Made by a program: the position numbers and the translations under genes. From Acuticoccus sp039034015 (GTDB taxonomy: Bacteria > Pseudomonadota > Alphaproteobacteria > Rhizobiales > Amorphaceae), in the NCBI GenBank assembly GCA_039034015.1, contig JBCCBM010000007.1, positions 1 through 64,000 on the forward strand: 64,000 nucleotides of DNA, given 5' to 3'. Position 1 is the first letter of the stretch, and each line of letters begins with the position of its first letter. Below the pieces are notes generated by a model. It worked only from the letters and a program-made list of their open reading frames with translations. It ran no database searches and was not told where the DNA came from. This document shows, piece after piece, positions 8,292-16,210 of the stretch.

Positions 8292-10364
8292 TCAGCGGGT
8301 GAAGGCGATCGCGTTGCCAGCATCCACGTTCAAAATGTTGCCGGTGGATTTGGCGGCCTCGTCGCCGGCGAAAAAGCGGACGGCCTCGGCAACATCTTGC
8401 GGCAACACCGAGCGCTTCAGGAGGGACCGTTTGCGGTAGACTTCGTCGAGCCCGTCCTCGGCAACGCCATAGGCTTCGGCGCGCTTTGTGCGCCACTCGC
8501 CCTGCCAGATGCGTGAGCCTTTGAGGACCGCGTCGGGGTTCACCGTGTTGACGCGGATGCCGTGGGGCGCGCCCTCCAGGGCGACGCAGCGGGCGAGGTG
8601 AATTTCGGCCGCCTTTGCGGTGCAGTAGGCGGAGGCGCCGGCGGATGCGGCAAGGCCGTTTTTGGAGCCGATGAAGACCATTGCCCCGCCGATCCCTTGG
8701 GTTTTCATGAGGCGGAAGGCCTCGCGGGCGACCAGAAAATAGCCGGTGCCCAGGATCGCCATGTTGCGGTTCCAAAGGTCGAGCGAGGTGTCTTCCAGGG
8801 GCGCGGCGGAGGCGATGCCGGCGTTGGAGACGACAATGTCGATGCCGCCGAACGCGGTGGCAGCGTCTGCGAAGGCGCGCGCGACGGCCGCCTCATCGGT
8901 GACATCAGCGGTGATGGCGACGGCGTTGTCGGCACCGTGGCGGGCTTTGAAGTCGGCAACGGCGTCGCCGAGCGCTGCGGCATCAATGTCGGTGGCGACA
9001 ATTGCGGCACCGTCGGCAAGCAACCGCTCGGCAATGGCGCGGCCGATGCCGCCGGCGGCCCCGGTCACCAACGCAACGCGGCCGGCAAGGCTCTTGGGTT
9101 TCGGCAGGCGCTGGAGTTTGGCCTCCTCCAGGAGCCAATATTCGATGTCGAAGGCCTCTTGCTCGGGAAGGCCTTGATAGGCGCTCACGCCGTCGGCCCC
9201 GCGCATCACGTTGATGGCGTTGGTGTAGAATTCGGCCGAGATCCGCGCGGTGGTTTTGTTGGCGGCGAATGTGATCATGCCGACGCCGGGCGCCAGGTAA
9301 ACGATGGCGTTGGGGTCGCGGATCGCCGGGGAATCGGGGCGTTTGCAGCGCTCATAATAGGCGGCGTAGTCGGCGCGGTAGTCTGCGATCAGCGCGTCGA
9401 TGTCGGGCACTTGGTCGCCGGTGAGCGCGGGCAGGACGAGTGGGCGAATTTTGGTGCGCAAAAAATGGTCGGGGCAGGAGGTGCCGAGCGGGGCCAGATG
9501 GTCGAGCGCCTCAGAGCCAACGAATTCGAGCACCTCTGGCGCATCGGAGAAGTGGCCGACTTTGTGGGCGCCTTCGCTGATGCGGCCGCGGATGGCGGGC
9601 ATCAGGGCGGCCGCCAAGGCTTTGCGGTCGGGCGCGGGGGCGGCGGGCACGCGGGCGCCGCCAAAGGCGGGGCGGGTGCGGGTTGCCTCCAGCCAGTCCG
9701 ACGCTTTGCGGATGGTGGCCATGGTGAGCCGGTAGCAGTCTTTTTGGGTGGCGGCCCATGTGAAGAGGCCGTGCCCGCCCAGGACAACGCCCACAAAGTG
9801 CGGGTTTTCTTCGGCGAGTTTTCCGATCTTGAGGCCGAGATCAAACCCCGGGCGCTGCCAGGGGAGATAGCCCATGGTGTCGCCGAAAACGTCGCGGGTC
9901 AGCCGCTCGCTGTCCTTGGCGGCGGCAATTGCGATCACCGCGTCGGGGTGGACGTGGTCCACATGGGGGTGGGGGACGAAGGCGTGGAGCGGCGTGTCGA
10001 TGGAGGGCGCGCGCGGGTTCAGCCCAAAAATGCAGTGGTTGAAGAGGGCGACCATCTCATCTTCATGGTCAAGCCCGCGGTAGAGCGTTTTGAGCGCCTC
10101 AAGTTTTGACTGGTAGAGCGTTGCAAAGCCGCTCTTGCCCATGGACCCAAGGTCGCCGCCGGAGCCTTTGACCCACAAAACCTCGACCGCTTCGCCGGTG
10201 AGGGGGTCATGGTCGGGCAGCTTTGAGGAGGTGTTGCCGCCGCCAAAGTTGGTGACGGCAAGGTCGGCGCCCAAAAGGTTGGAGCGGTAGACGAGAAGGT
10301 CGGCCGGGCTCAGCGCATCCGCCGCCGCATCATCCCAACGGTCGATCAGCGGCGTTCCGCCCAT
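8292..10364 (-). CDS. rhaD: Bifunctional rhamnulose-1-phosphate aldolase / lactaldehyde dehydrogenase-type SDR
   Basis: A 690-residue fusion enzyme. The N-terminal half (about 20-400) is a class II (zinc) aldolase with GGGNTSSK, the metal-binding HPHVDHVHPDA and GGHGLF; it would split L-rhamnulose-1-phosphate into dihydroxyacetone phosphate and L-lactaldehyde. The C-terminal part (about 430-690) is a short-chain dehydrogenase with TGAAGGIG for NAD binding, NAG, and a YCTAK catalytic Tyr/Lys pair; in characterised homologues this part oxidises lactaldehyde. The linked activities pass lactaldehyde directly on. It is the first gene of the rhaD-rhaI pair and is divergent from rhaR across a 134-bp control region. 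Confidence 0.95.
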   Translation of the reverse strand: MGGTPLIDRWDDAAADALSPADLLVYRSNLLGADLAVTNFGGGNTSSKLPDHDPLTGEAVEVLWVKGSGGDLGSMGKSGFATLYQSKLEALKTLYRGLDHEDEMVALFNHCIFGLNPRAPSIDTPLHAFVPHPHVDHVHPDAVIAIAAAKDSERLTRDVFGDTMGYLPWQRPGFDLGLKIGKLAEENPHFVGVVLGGHGLFTWAATQKDCYRLTMATIRKASDWLEATRTRPAFGGARVPAAPAPDRKALAAALMPAIRGRISEGAHKVGHFSDAPEVLEFVGSEALDHLAPLGTSCPDHFLRTKIRPLVLPALTGDQVPDIDALIADYRADYAAYYERCKRPDSPAIRDPNAIVYLAPGVGMITFAANKTTARISAEFYTNAINVMRGADGVSAYQGLPEQEAFDIEYWLLEEAKLQRLPKPKSLAGRVALVTGAAGGIGRAIAERLLADGAAIVATDIDAAALGDAVADFKARHGADNAVAITADVTDEAAVARAFADAATAFGGIDIVVSNAGIASAAPLEDTSLDLWNRNMAILGTGYFLVAREAFRLMKTQGIGGAMVFIGSKNGLAASAGASAYCTAKAAEIHLARCVALEGAPHGIRVNTVNPDAVLKGSRIWQGEWRTKRAEAYGVAEDGLDEVYRKRSLLKRSVLPQDVAEAVRFFAGDEAAKSTGNILNVDAGNAIAFTR

Positions 10365-10398
10365 ACCATCACTCTCCCTTTTGCGTGCGCGAGGGTAT

Positions 10399-10440
10399 GA
10401 GCGCTTCCACTCACTGTCAAACCAGTGTGAGCGAAAGCGC
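10399..10440. promoter_or_regulatory. Candidate RhaR operator in the rhaD/rhaR divergent region
   Basis: An imperfect inverted repeat lies between the two divergent start codons: an inner CACTG/CAGTG pair (10412-10416 and 10423-10427) and an outer GCGCTT/AAGCGC pair (10401-10406 and 10435-10440). TTGACA at 10451-10456 could be a -35 box for rhaR. The position fits an operator for the DeoR-type repressor, but this is inference from symmetry and place only. Confidence 0.4.
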
Positions 10441-10498
10441 GCAGAGTGCGTTGACAGGGGGCAGAAACGCTGCGACGTTCAGGCGACGTGGAGGTGTG

Positions 10499-11296
10499 AT
10501 GCGCGAAGCTGAGCGATTGCAGGCCATTGTGCGATTGGTGGGTGAGGCGGGCTTTGCCGCCGCGCAAGACCTTTGTGTCGCCACCGGTGCCTCCGCCGCA
10601 ACGCTGCGCCGCGACCTTGCAAAACTTGACGCTGATGGCGCGTTGCGGCGCGTGCGCGGCGGGGCGCAAGCGCTCGCCCCAAAACCATCCGGCCTGTTGA
10701 CCAGCAGTTTTCACGCGGCAAAACTGCGGAACGCTGCCCAAAAGCGCGCGATCGCGAAGGCGGCGGCGGGACTGAACGCGCCGGGCGACCCCATCATCAT
10801 CAACGCCGGCACCACCACCTTCCAGATGGTGGAGTTTTTGGGCGCGGCTGACCTTCAGATTGTCACCAACTCGTTCCCCATGGCCGAGGCGCTGGTGGCG
10901 CGCACCAACAACCGCGTCATCCTGCCAGGCGGCGAAATCCGGCGCGAACAGGGGATTGTGCTCTCCCCGTTTGATGATGACGGGCTCCACCGCATGGCCG
11001 CCAAGCGCATGTTCATGGGCGCGCACGCGGTTGGCCCCATGGGCGTGATGGAGGGCGACCCGCTGATTGCACGCGCGGAAGCCAAACTTTTGGCCCGGGC
11101 GGACGAGCTGGTCGTGCTGGTGGATTCGTCAAAATTTCGGCCGGGCGGGGCCTATGCGGTCTGCGCGCTCGGCCGCGTCACAACGCTGATCACCGACCCC
11201 GGCATCCCCGATGCTGCGCGAGACATGTTGCAGGCGGCGGGCGTCTCGATCATCGTGGCCAATGTGGCGGCGGAGGGCCTTTCCGTCGTCGCCTAA
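10499..11296 (+). CDS. rhaR: DeoR-family transcriptional regulator of rhamnose genes
   Basis: A 265-residue DeoR-family regulator: an N-terminal helix-turn-helix (about 1-55, beginning REAERLQAIVRLV) and a C-terminal ligand-binding domain related to phosphosugar isomerases, with the family stretch INAGTTTFQM. Such proteins usually repress catabolic operons until a phosphorylated intermediate appears. The ATG at 10499 is chosen because GGAGG precedes it and homologues start here; an in-frame ATG at 10385 would place 38 unrelated residues first and read across the putative operator. It heads the rhaRSTPQ-mutarotase-K strand and is divergent from rhaDI, matching the rhizobial locus in which RhaR is a negative regulator. 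Confidence 0.9.
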   Translation: MREAERLQAIVRLVGEAGFAAAQDLCVATGASAATLRRDLAKLDADGALRRVRGGAQALAPKPSGLLTSSFHAAKLRNAAQKRAIAKAAAGLNAPGDPIIINAGTTTFQMVEFLGAADLQIVTNSFPMAEALVARTNNRVILPGGEIRREQGIVLSPFDDDGLHRMAAKRMFMGAHAVGPMGVMEGDPLIARAEAKLLARADELVVLVDSSKFRPGGAYAVCALGRVTTLITDPGIPDAARDMLQAAGVSIIVANVAAEGLSVVA

Positions 11297-11353
11297 CAAC
11301 GCACGCCAGCCACCAAAGGCTGGGTCCAAAAAATCCTTCAGGGAGGAAACCGA

Positions 11354-12370
11354 ATGAAAAAACTCATCATGAACCGCCGCGGCCTTTTGAAGGGCTCTGC
11401 CGCAACCGTTGCCGCGACCTCCATGTTCGGCGGCGCGGCCTTTGCGGCGGACAAGCGCGTGGCGATGGTCGTCAAAAACCTCGGCAACTCGTACTTTGAC
11501 GCCTGTGCCAATGGCGCGCGGGAGGCGGCGGCCGAGGTCGGCGGCATGGAAATCATCTACACCGCGCCCACCAAGCCGACGCCGGAAGATCAGATCGCCG
11601 TCATCGATTCGCTGATTGCCCAGCGGGTGGACGGGATCATCGTGTCCGCGAACGATGCGAACGCGCTCGTCCCGGTCGGCCGGAAGGCGGCGCAACGCGG
11701 CATCAAGATGATGTCGTTCGACTCAGCCATCGCGCCGGAGGGCCGGCTTGTGCACCTGTCGGCCTCGTCGACGCCGCTGATTGGCGCCACGCAAGTGCAA
11801 ATGATTGCCGACACGCTTGGCCATGAGGGCGAAGTTGCGATCCTCTCCGCCGCCTCCACCATGACGAACCAGAACTCTTGGATCGCGGCCATGATGGACG
11901 AGTGGAAGGACGAAAAATACGCCAACATGCCCCACGTCGCGACGGTCTACGGCGACGACCAGGACGACAAGAGCTACCGCGAAATGCAGGCGCTGGTGAA
12001 GGCGCACCCGAACCTTCGCGGTGTGATTTCGCCCACCACCATCGGCATTCGCGCCGGTGCCAAGGCCATCATGGACATGGACCTTGTGGGCAAAGTCTTC
12101 ATCACCGGCCTTGGGCTGCCGTCGGAAATGCAGGCCGCGGTGGAAGCGGGCGCGTGTGACAGCTTTGCCATCTGGAACCCTGTCGAATACGGCTACGCCT
12201 CGACCATGATCATGGCCGGCATCCTGGGCGGCGGGGACACGGCCGAAGGCGCCACGGTGTCCATGGGCAAGAAGGGTGAAGCCACCATCGGCGAAGGCGG
12301 CGAGGCGGTCATGGGCGCCCCGTTCATCTTCAACAAAGAGAACGTTGCCGAATTCGCCGAAATCTTCTGA
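11354..12370 (+). CDS. rhaS: Rhamnose ABC transporter substrate-binding protein
   Basis: A 338-residue periplasmic sugar-binding protein of the ribose/galactose (PBP1, CUT2) class that would deliver rhamnose to RhaTPQ. The N-terminus contains NRRGLLKG, a twin-arginine-like motif, and cleavage is likely at AFA-A near residue 31, so export may be by Tat. Typical PBP1 stretches are present, for example VKNLGNSYFDAC near the mature start and IIVSANDANALVPV. A strong GGGAGGA site precedes the ATG. It is followed by a GC-rich stem-loop before the ATPase gene. Confidence 0.94.
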   Translation: MKKLIMNRRGLLKGSAATVAATSMFGGAAFAADKRVAMVVKNLGNSYFDACANGAREAAAEVGGMEIIYTAPTKPTPEDQIAVIDSLIAQRVDGIIVSANDANALVPVGRKAAQRGIKMMSFDSAIAPEGRLVHLSASSTPLIGATQVQMIADTLGHEGEVAILSAASTMTNQNSWIAAMMDEWKDEKYANMPHVATVYGDDQDDKSYREMQALVKAHPNLRGVISPTTIGIRAGAKAIMDMDLVGKVFITGLGLPSEMQAAVEAGACDSFAIWNPVEYGYASTMIMAGILGGGDTAEGATVSMGKKGEATIGEGGEAVMGAPFIFNKENVAEFAEIF

Positions 12371-12376
12371 GCCTTT

Positions 12377-12404
12377 GCGCGCCCGACCAGCCGGCCGGGC
12401 GCGC
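12377..12404 (+). promoter_or_regulatory. Intercistronic stem-loop between rhaS and rhaT
   Basis: Perfect 9-bp arms (12377-12385 and 12396-12404) flank a 10-base loop, with no T-run after it. Stem-loops like this after binding-protein genes often protect the upstream message from 3' decay or reduce read-through, giving more binding protein than ATPase. That role is inferred. Confidence 0.55.
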
Positions 12405-12412
12405 CTCCTGCC

Positions 12413-13900
12413 ATGTCCGCCATCCTTTCACTTTCCGGAATTTCCAAGCGCTTCCCGGGCGTTAAAGCCCTGGACGACGTGTCGTTTGACCTTGCGCCCG
12501 GCAGCGTCACCGCGCTGATCGGCGAAAATGGCGCCGGAAAATCCACAATCGTCAAAATCCTGACCGGGATTTATACGCCCGATGAGGGCACCGTCTCCGT
12601 CGCGGGTGCGGCGCAACGGTTTGCCTCGCCCAAGGACGCATGGGGCGCGGGGATTGCGGCCATCCACCAGGAAACGGTGATGTTCGATGAACTCTCCGTC
12701 TCCGAAAACGTTTTTATGGGGCACATGCCCAAGGCGGGTGGCCTCGTCGATTGGGCGGCGATCCGCGACAAGACCACAAAACTCCTCACCCGCATTGAAG
12801 CCGATTTTGACGAGGCAACGCCCCTCAAAGCGCTGTCGGTGGCGCAAAAGCACATGGTGGAAGTGGCGCGCGCCCTCTCCCACGATGCGCGCGTTGTCAT
12901 CATGGATGAGCCCACCGCCGCCCTCTCCCGCCACGAGATTGACGAGCTTTTTGCGCTTGTGGGCTCGTTGAAGGCGGAAGGCCGCGCGATCCTTTTCATC
13001 TCCCACAAGTTTGACGAGATCTTTCGCCTATCCGACCGCTGGGTGTGCCTGCGCGATGGCCAAAAGGTCGGCGAAGGGGCCACCGCCGACGTCACCGAGC
13101 CGGACCTTGTGAAACTCATGGTCGGCCGGCCCATCGACCAGGTGTTCCCCAAGCGCGAGATTGCGCTCGGCGAAACGGTGCTTGCCGTCGACGGGCTCAC
13201 CAACGCCACCGAATTTGCCGACATTTCGTTTTCGCTGAAGCGCGGCGAAATCCTGGGATTCTATGGCCTCGTCGGCGCAGGGCGGTCGGAAAGCATGCAG
13301 TGCCTTTTCGGCCTCTCACGGCCGGAGGCGGGCACCATCACGGTGGAAGGCAAGGAAATCGCCGTCAAAACCCCGTCGGACGCCATCGACGCGGGGCTCG
13401 CCTATGTGCCGGAAGACCGGCAGCACCAGGGCGCCGCGCTCCCCATGACCATCCGCGAAAACACGACGCTTGCCTCCCTGCGCGAGCATGTGCGCGCCCT
13501 CTTCCTCTCCCGCGGGTCCGAGCAGGACGCAACACGGCGGCTTGGCGATCGGCTCGATGTGCGCGCCGCGAGCTGGGAGACGGCGGTGGAAGACCTTTCC
13601 GGCGGCAACCAGCAAAAGGTCGTGATCGCAAAATGGCTCGCCACAAAACCCAAAATCGTCATTCTCGATGAGCCCACCAAGGGGATCGATGTGGGCTCCA
13701 AAGCCGCCGTCCACGATTTTATTGGTGAGCTTGCCGAAGATGGGCTTGCCGTCATCCTCGTCACCTCCGAACTGCCCGAAGCGATCGGCCTCTCGGACCG
13801 GCTCATCGTGATGCACGAGGGGCGGATCGCGGCCGAATTTGCCCGCAATGACTGGTCGCCCGAGGCGATCGTTGCCGCCGCCACAGGAACCACCCCATGA
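12413..13900 (+). CDS. rhaT: Rhamnose ABC transporter ATP-binding protein
   Basis: A 495-residue sugar-import ATPase with two fused ABC domains, as in RbsA/MglA-type CUT2 importers. The first domain has Walker A GENGAGKST near residue 37 and Walker B VIMDEPTAAL. The second domain (from about 250) has the usual degenerate Walker A of this family (GAGRSE) but an intact signature LSGGNQQK and Walker B VILDEPTKGI. It acts at the inner face of the membrane with the permeases encoded by the next two genes; its stop codon overlaps the start of rhaP (ATGA). The symbol follows rhizobial usage and is not the E. coli H+-symporter RhaT. Confidence 0.94.
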   Translation: MSAILSLSGISKRFPGVKALDDVSFDLAPGSVTALIGENGAGKSTIVKILTGIYTPDEGTVSVAGAAQRFASPKDAWGAGIAAIHQETVMFDELSVSENVFMGHMPKAGGLVDWAAIRDKTTKLLTRIEADFDEATPLKALSVAQKHMVEVARALSHDARVVIMDEPTAALSRHEIDELFALVGSLKAEGRAILFISHKFDEIFRLSDRWVCLRDGQKVGEGATADVTEPDLVKLMVGRPIDQVFPKREIALGETVLAVDGLTNATEFADISFSLKRGEILGFYGLVGAGRSESMQCLFGLSRPEAGTITVEGKEIAVKTPSDAIDAGLAYVPEDRQHQGAALPMTIRENTTLASLREHVRALFLSRGSEQDATRRLGDRLDVRAASWETAVEDLSGGNQQKVVIAKWLATKPKIVILDEPTKGIDVGSKAAVHDFIGELAEDGLAVILVTSELPEAIGLSDRLIVMHEGRIAAEFARNDWSPEAIVAAATGTTP

Positions 13901-14880
13901 CCTGGCTCCTCAAAAACCGCGAGGCGGCGCTCGCCATCGTGATTGCCGTGATGGTGATGGGCGTCTCGCTTTATGCCCCCGCGTTCGCCGCGCCCTCCAG
14001 CCTTCTGGGCGTTTTGAACGACACGGCCTTCCTCTTCATGCTGGTGCTTGGCCAAACCATGGTGATTCTTACGCGCGGAATCGACCTTTCGGTGGCTGCC
14101 AACCTTGCGCTGACGGGGATGCTGGTCGCCCTCATCGGCCAGCACGGGCCGGAGCTTCCGGGCCTCATTTACGTGGCGCTTGGCATGGTGATTGGCGCGG
14201 GGCTCGGCCTCATCATCGGCGGGCTGGTGGGCGGCCTTGGCATCCCGCCCATTGTGGTGACACTGGGCGCGCTTGCTATTTATCGCGGGCTCATTGTCGT
14301 CATCGGCGGGGGCGACCAGGTGAACGCCAGCGAAATGGGCCAATCGTTCCAAGCGTTTCCAAAGATCAGCGCGTTGGGGCTCACGACGCCGGTGTGGATC
14401 GCGATCGCGGTGTCGCTTGCCACCTGGGTGTTTCTCACCCGCACGCGCACGGGGCGCGGGCTTTATGCGGTCGGCGGCAACCCGGAGGCGGCGCGCTATT
14501 GCGGCATCTCGCTGGAGCGGGCGCAGGTGCTCGTCTACACGCTGTCCGGCGCCATTGCGGGGCTTTGCGGTTATCTCTGGGTGGCGCGCTTTGGCGTCGC
14601 GTACTCTGAAATTGCGCTTGGCTATGAGCTCACCGTCATTGCGGCTTGCGTCATTGGCGGGGTCTCCATCGGCGGCGGTGTCGGCACGGTCGCGGGTTCG
14701 CTGCTGGGCGCGCTCTTCCTCGGTGTCGTGGTGAATGCGCTTCCCACCATGCAGGTCTCGCCGTTTTGGCAAATGGCGATTGCGGGCTCGGTGATTTTGG
14801 GCGCCGTCGTCCTCAACGCGCGGGCGGAGGCGCGGCCCAAAAAACTCATCCTGCGCGATGCGCGCATCAGGGGCGCGTAA
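13897..14880 (+). CDS. rhaP: Rhamnose ABC transporter permease RhaP
   Basis: A 327-residue inner-membrane permease of the BPD_transp_2 family (RbsC-like), with about ten hydrophobic segments. The stretch MVILTRGIDLSVAANLALTG is the conserved early segment of sugar permeases of this class, and AYSEIALGYELTVIAACVIG with GGVSIGGGVGT is the conserved segment that contacts the ATPase. The start overlaps the rhaT stop by 4 bp, and the second permease starts 5 bp after its stop, so the two are translationally linked and presumably form a heterodimeric channel. Confidence 0.93.
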   Translation: MTWLLKNREAALAIVIAVMVMGVSLYAPAFAAPSSLLGVLNDTAFLFMLVLGQTMVILTRGIDLSVAANLALTGMLVALIGQHGPELPGLIYVALGMVIGAGLGLIIGGLVGGLGIPPIVVTLGALAIYRGLIVVIGGGDQVNASEMGQSFQAFPKISALGLTTPVWIAIAVSLATWVFLTRTRTGRGLYAVGGNPEAARYCGISLERAQVLVYTLSGAIAGLCGYLWVARFGVAYSEIALGYELTVIAACVIGGVSIGGGVGTVAGSLLGALFLGVVVNALPTMQVSPFWQMAIAGSVILGAVVLNARAEARPKKLILRDARIRGA

Positions 14881-14885
14881 CCGCC

Positions 14886-15884
14886 ATGACCATCGAAGCC
14901 CGCGCCCCCATCGCCGACCGTCTGCCGCGCAAATTGAGCGACACGCTCCTGTCGTGGGAGGTGGTGCTCCTGGTGCTTTTGGCGGGTGTCTTCATCGCCA
15001 ACGCGCTCGCAACGCCTTGGTTTTTGGACATCTATAACCTTGCCGACGCCACCTACAATTTCTCCGAGAAGGCGATCATTGCGCTCCCCATGGCGCTCCT
15101 CATCCTGGTGCGGGAGATTGACCTTTCGGTGGGCGCCATTGTGGCGCTCTCCGCCCTTGGCGTCGGGCTTGCGGCCGCCGCGGGCTATGGCGCGCCGGTG
15201 TTGGTGGCAACGGGGCTCACCGTCGGCCTTCTCTGCGGGATGTTCAACGGCCTGCTGGTGACCAAGATTGGCGTCCCGTCCATCGTGATCACCATTGGCA
15301 CAATGTCGCTCTTCCGCGGCATTGCCCAAGTCTCGCTGGGGGACCAGGCGCTCACCAGCTTCCCGGCCGACTTCACTGCACTTGGCCAGGCCTACCTCAT
15401 TGCTTGGCCGCCGACGCCGCTCTCCTTCACGCTCTTTCTGGTCCTCGCGGTCGTCTTCATCGTCTTCTTGCACAAGACGGCCATGGGGCGAAAGCTTTAC
15501 GCCATCGGCGCGAACCCCACGGCCGCCCAGTATTCCGGCATCCCGGTCGCAAAAATACGGTTCTGGCTCTTCACCCTCTCCGGGCTTTTGTCGGGCCTTG
15601 CGGGGGCGCTTTTGGTGTCGCGCTTTGGCGTTGTGCGGCCCAACGCTGCGCTGGGGTGGGAGCTTGATGTGATCACCATGGTGATCTTCGGCGGGGTCGC
15701 CATTGCTGGCGGATCAGGCACAATCCCGGGGGTGGTGCTCGCGGTTTTCGTGCTCGGCTTTGCAACGTTTGGGCTCTCACTGCTCAACGTGCCGGGCATT
15801 GTGATCACCGTGCTCCTGGGGCTTCTTCTCATCACGTCGATCGCAACGCCCATTGTGGCCAAACGCCTGATTGCGCGCCGATGA
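14886..15884 (+). CDS. rhaQ: Rhamnose ABC transporter permease RhaQ
   Basis: A 332-residue second permease of the BPD_transp_2 family, with multiple TM helices and the conserved ILVREIDLSVGAIVAL and IFGGVAIAGGSGTIPG stretches. I start it at the ATG at 14886, directly after the rhaP stop; an earlier in-frame ATG at 14646 would read through the end of rhaP in another frame and gives an arginine-rich, non-membrane sequence. Its stop overlaps the mutarotase start (ATGA). Confidence 0.93.
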   Translation: MTIEARAPIADRLPRKLSDTLLSWEVVLLVLLAGVFIANALATPWFLDIYNLADATYNFSEKAIIALPMALLILVREIDLSVGAIVALSALGVGLAAAAGYGAPVLVATGLTVGLLCGMFNGLLVTKIGVPSIVITIGTMSLFRGIAQVSLGDQALTSFPADFTALGQAYLIAWPPTPLSFTLFLVLAVVFIVFLHKTAMGRKLYAIGANPTAAQYSGIPVAKIRFWLFTLSGLLSGLAGALLVSRFGVVRPNAALGWELDVITMVIFGGVAIAGGSGTIPGVVLAVFVLGFATFGLSLLNVPGIVITVLLGLLLITSIATPIVAKRLIARR

Positions 15885-16210
15885 ACCCAGACACCCACGA
15901 ACGCCACGCCTTTCTCATGATGCTAAACCCGGGCGTCGCGGGCGAATACAAGCGCCGTCATGATGAGATATGGCCTGATCTCACCGCGCTTTTGGCCGAA
16001 GCAGGCATCACCAACTATTCGATCCACCTTCACGCCGAAACCGGGCACCTGTTTGCCTATATGGAGCGCGCCAAGACCTTTGATGGTGACGCCCTCAAGC
16101 GCCACCCGGTGATGCGGCGCTGGTGGGCCGCGATGCGCGATCTCATGAAGACCCACCCGGACGGTGAGCCGGTCGCCATCAACCTTGACGAAATGTTCCA
16201 CCAGCCGTGA
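15881..16210 (+). CDS. rhaM: L-rhamnose mutarotase
   Basis: A 109-residue protein of the L-rhamnose mutarotase family (RhaM; called RhaU in Rhizobium), which interconverts alpha and beta anomers of rhamnose so that the imported sugar fits the isomerase. Family features are the early Lys-Arg-His (EYKRRHDEIWP), the central NYSIHL and the C-terminal WWAAMRDLM. It overlaps rhaQ and rhaK by 4 bp at each end, placing it firmly inside the operon. Confidence 0.94.
   Translation: MNPDTHERHAFLMMLNPGVAGEYKRRHDEIWPDLTALLAEAGITNYSIHLHAETGHLFAYMERAKTFDGDALKRHPVMRRWWAAMRDLMKTHPDGEPVAINLDEMFHQP

Noticed and set aside
8562..10109. Long plus-strand frame opposite rhaD, and similar ones at 1134-2147, 7260-8516 and 56785-58326
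   Set aside because: They lie fully antisense to well-supported genes, are glycine/arginine-rich without any family motif, and reflect the scarcity of stops in GC-rich DNA.
13402..14772. A 456-codon minus-strand frame across rhaT and rhaP
   Set aside because: It is antisense to two intact transporter genes, His/Arg-rich and without recognisable domains.
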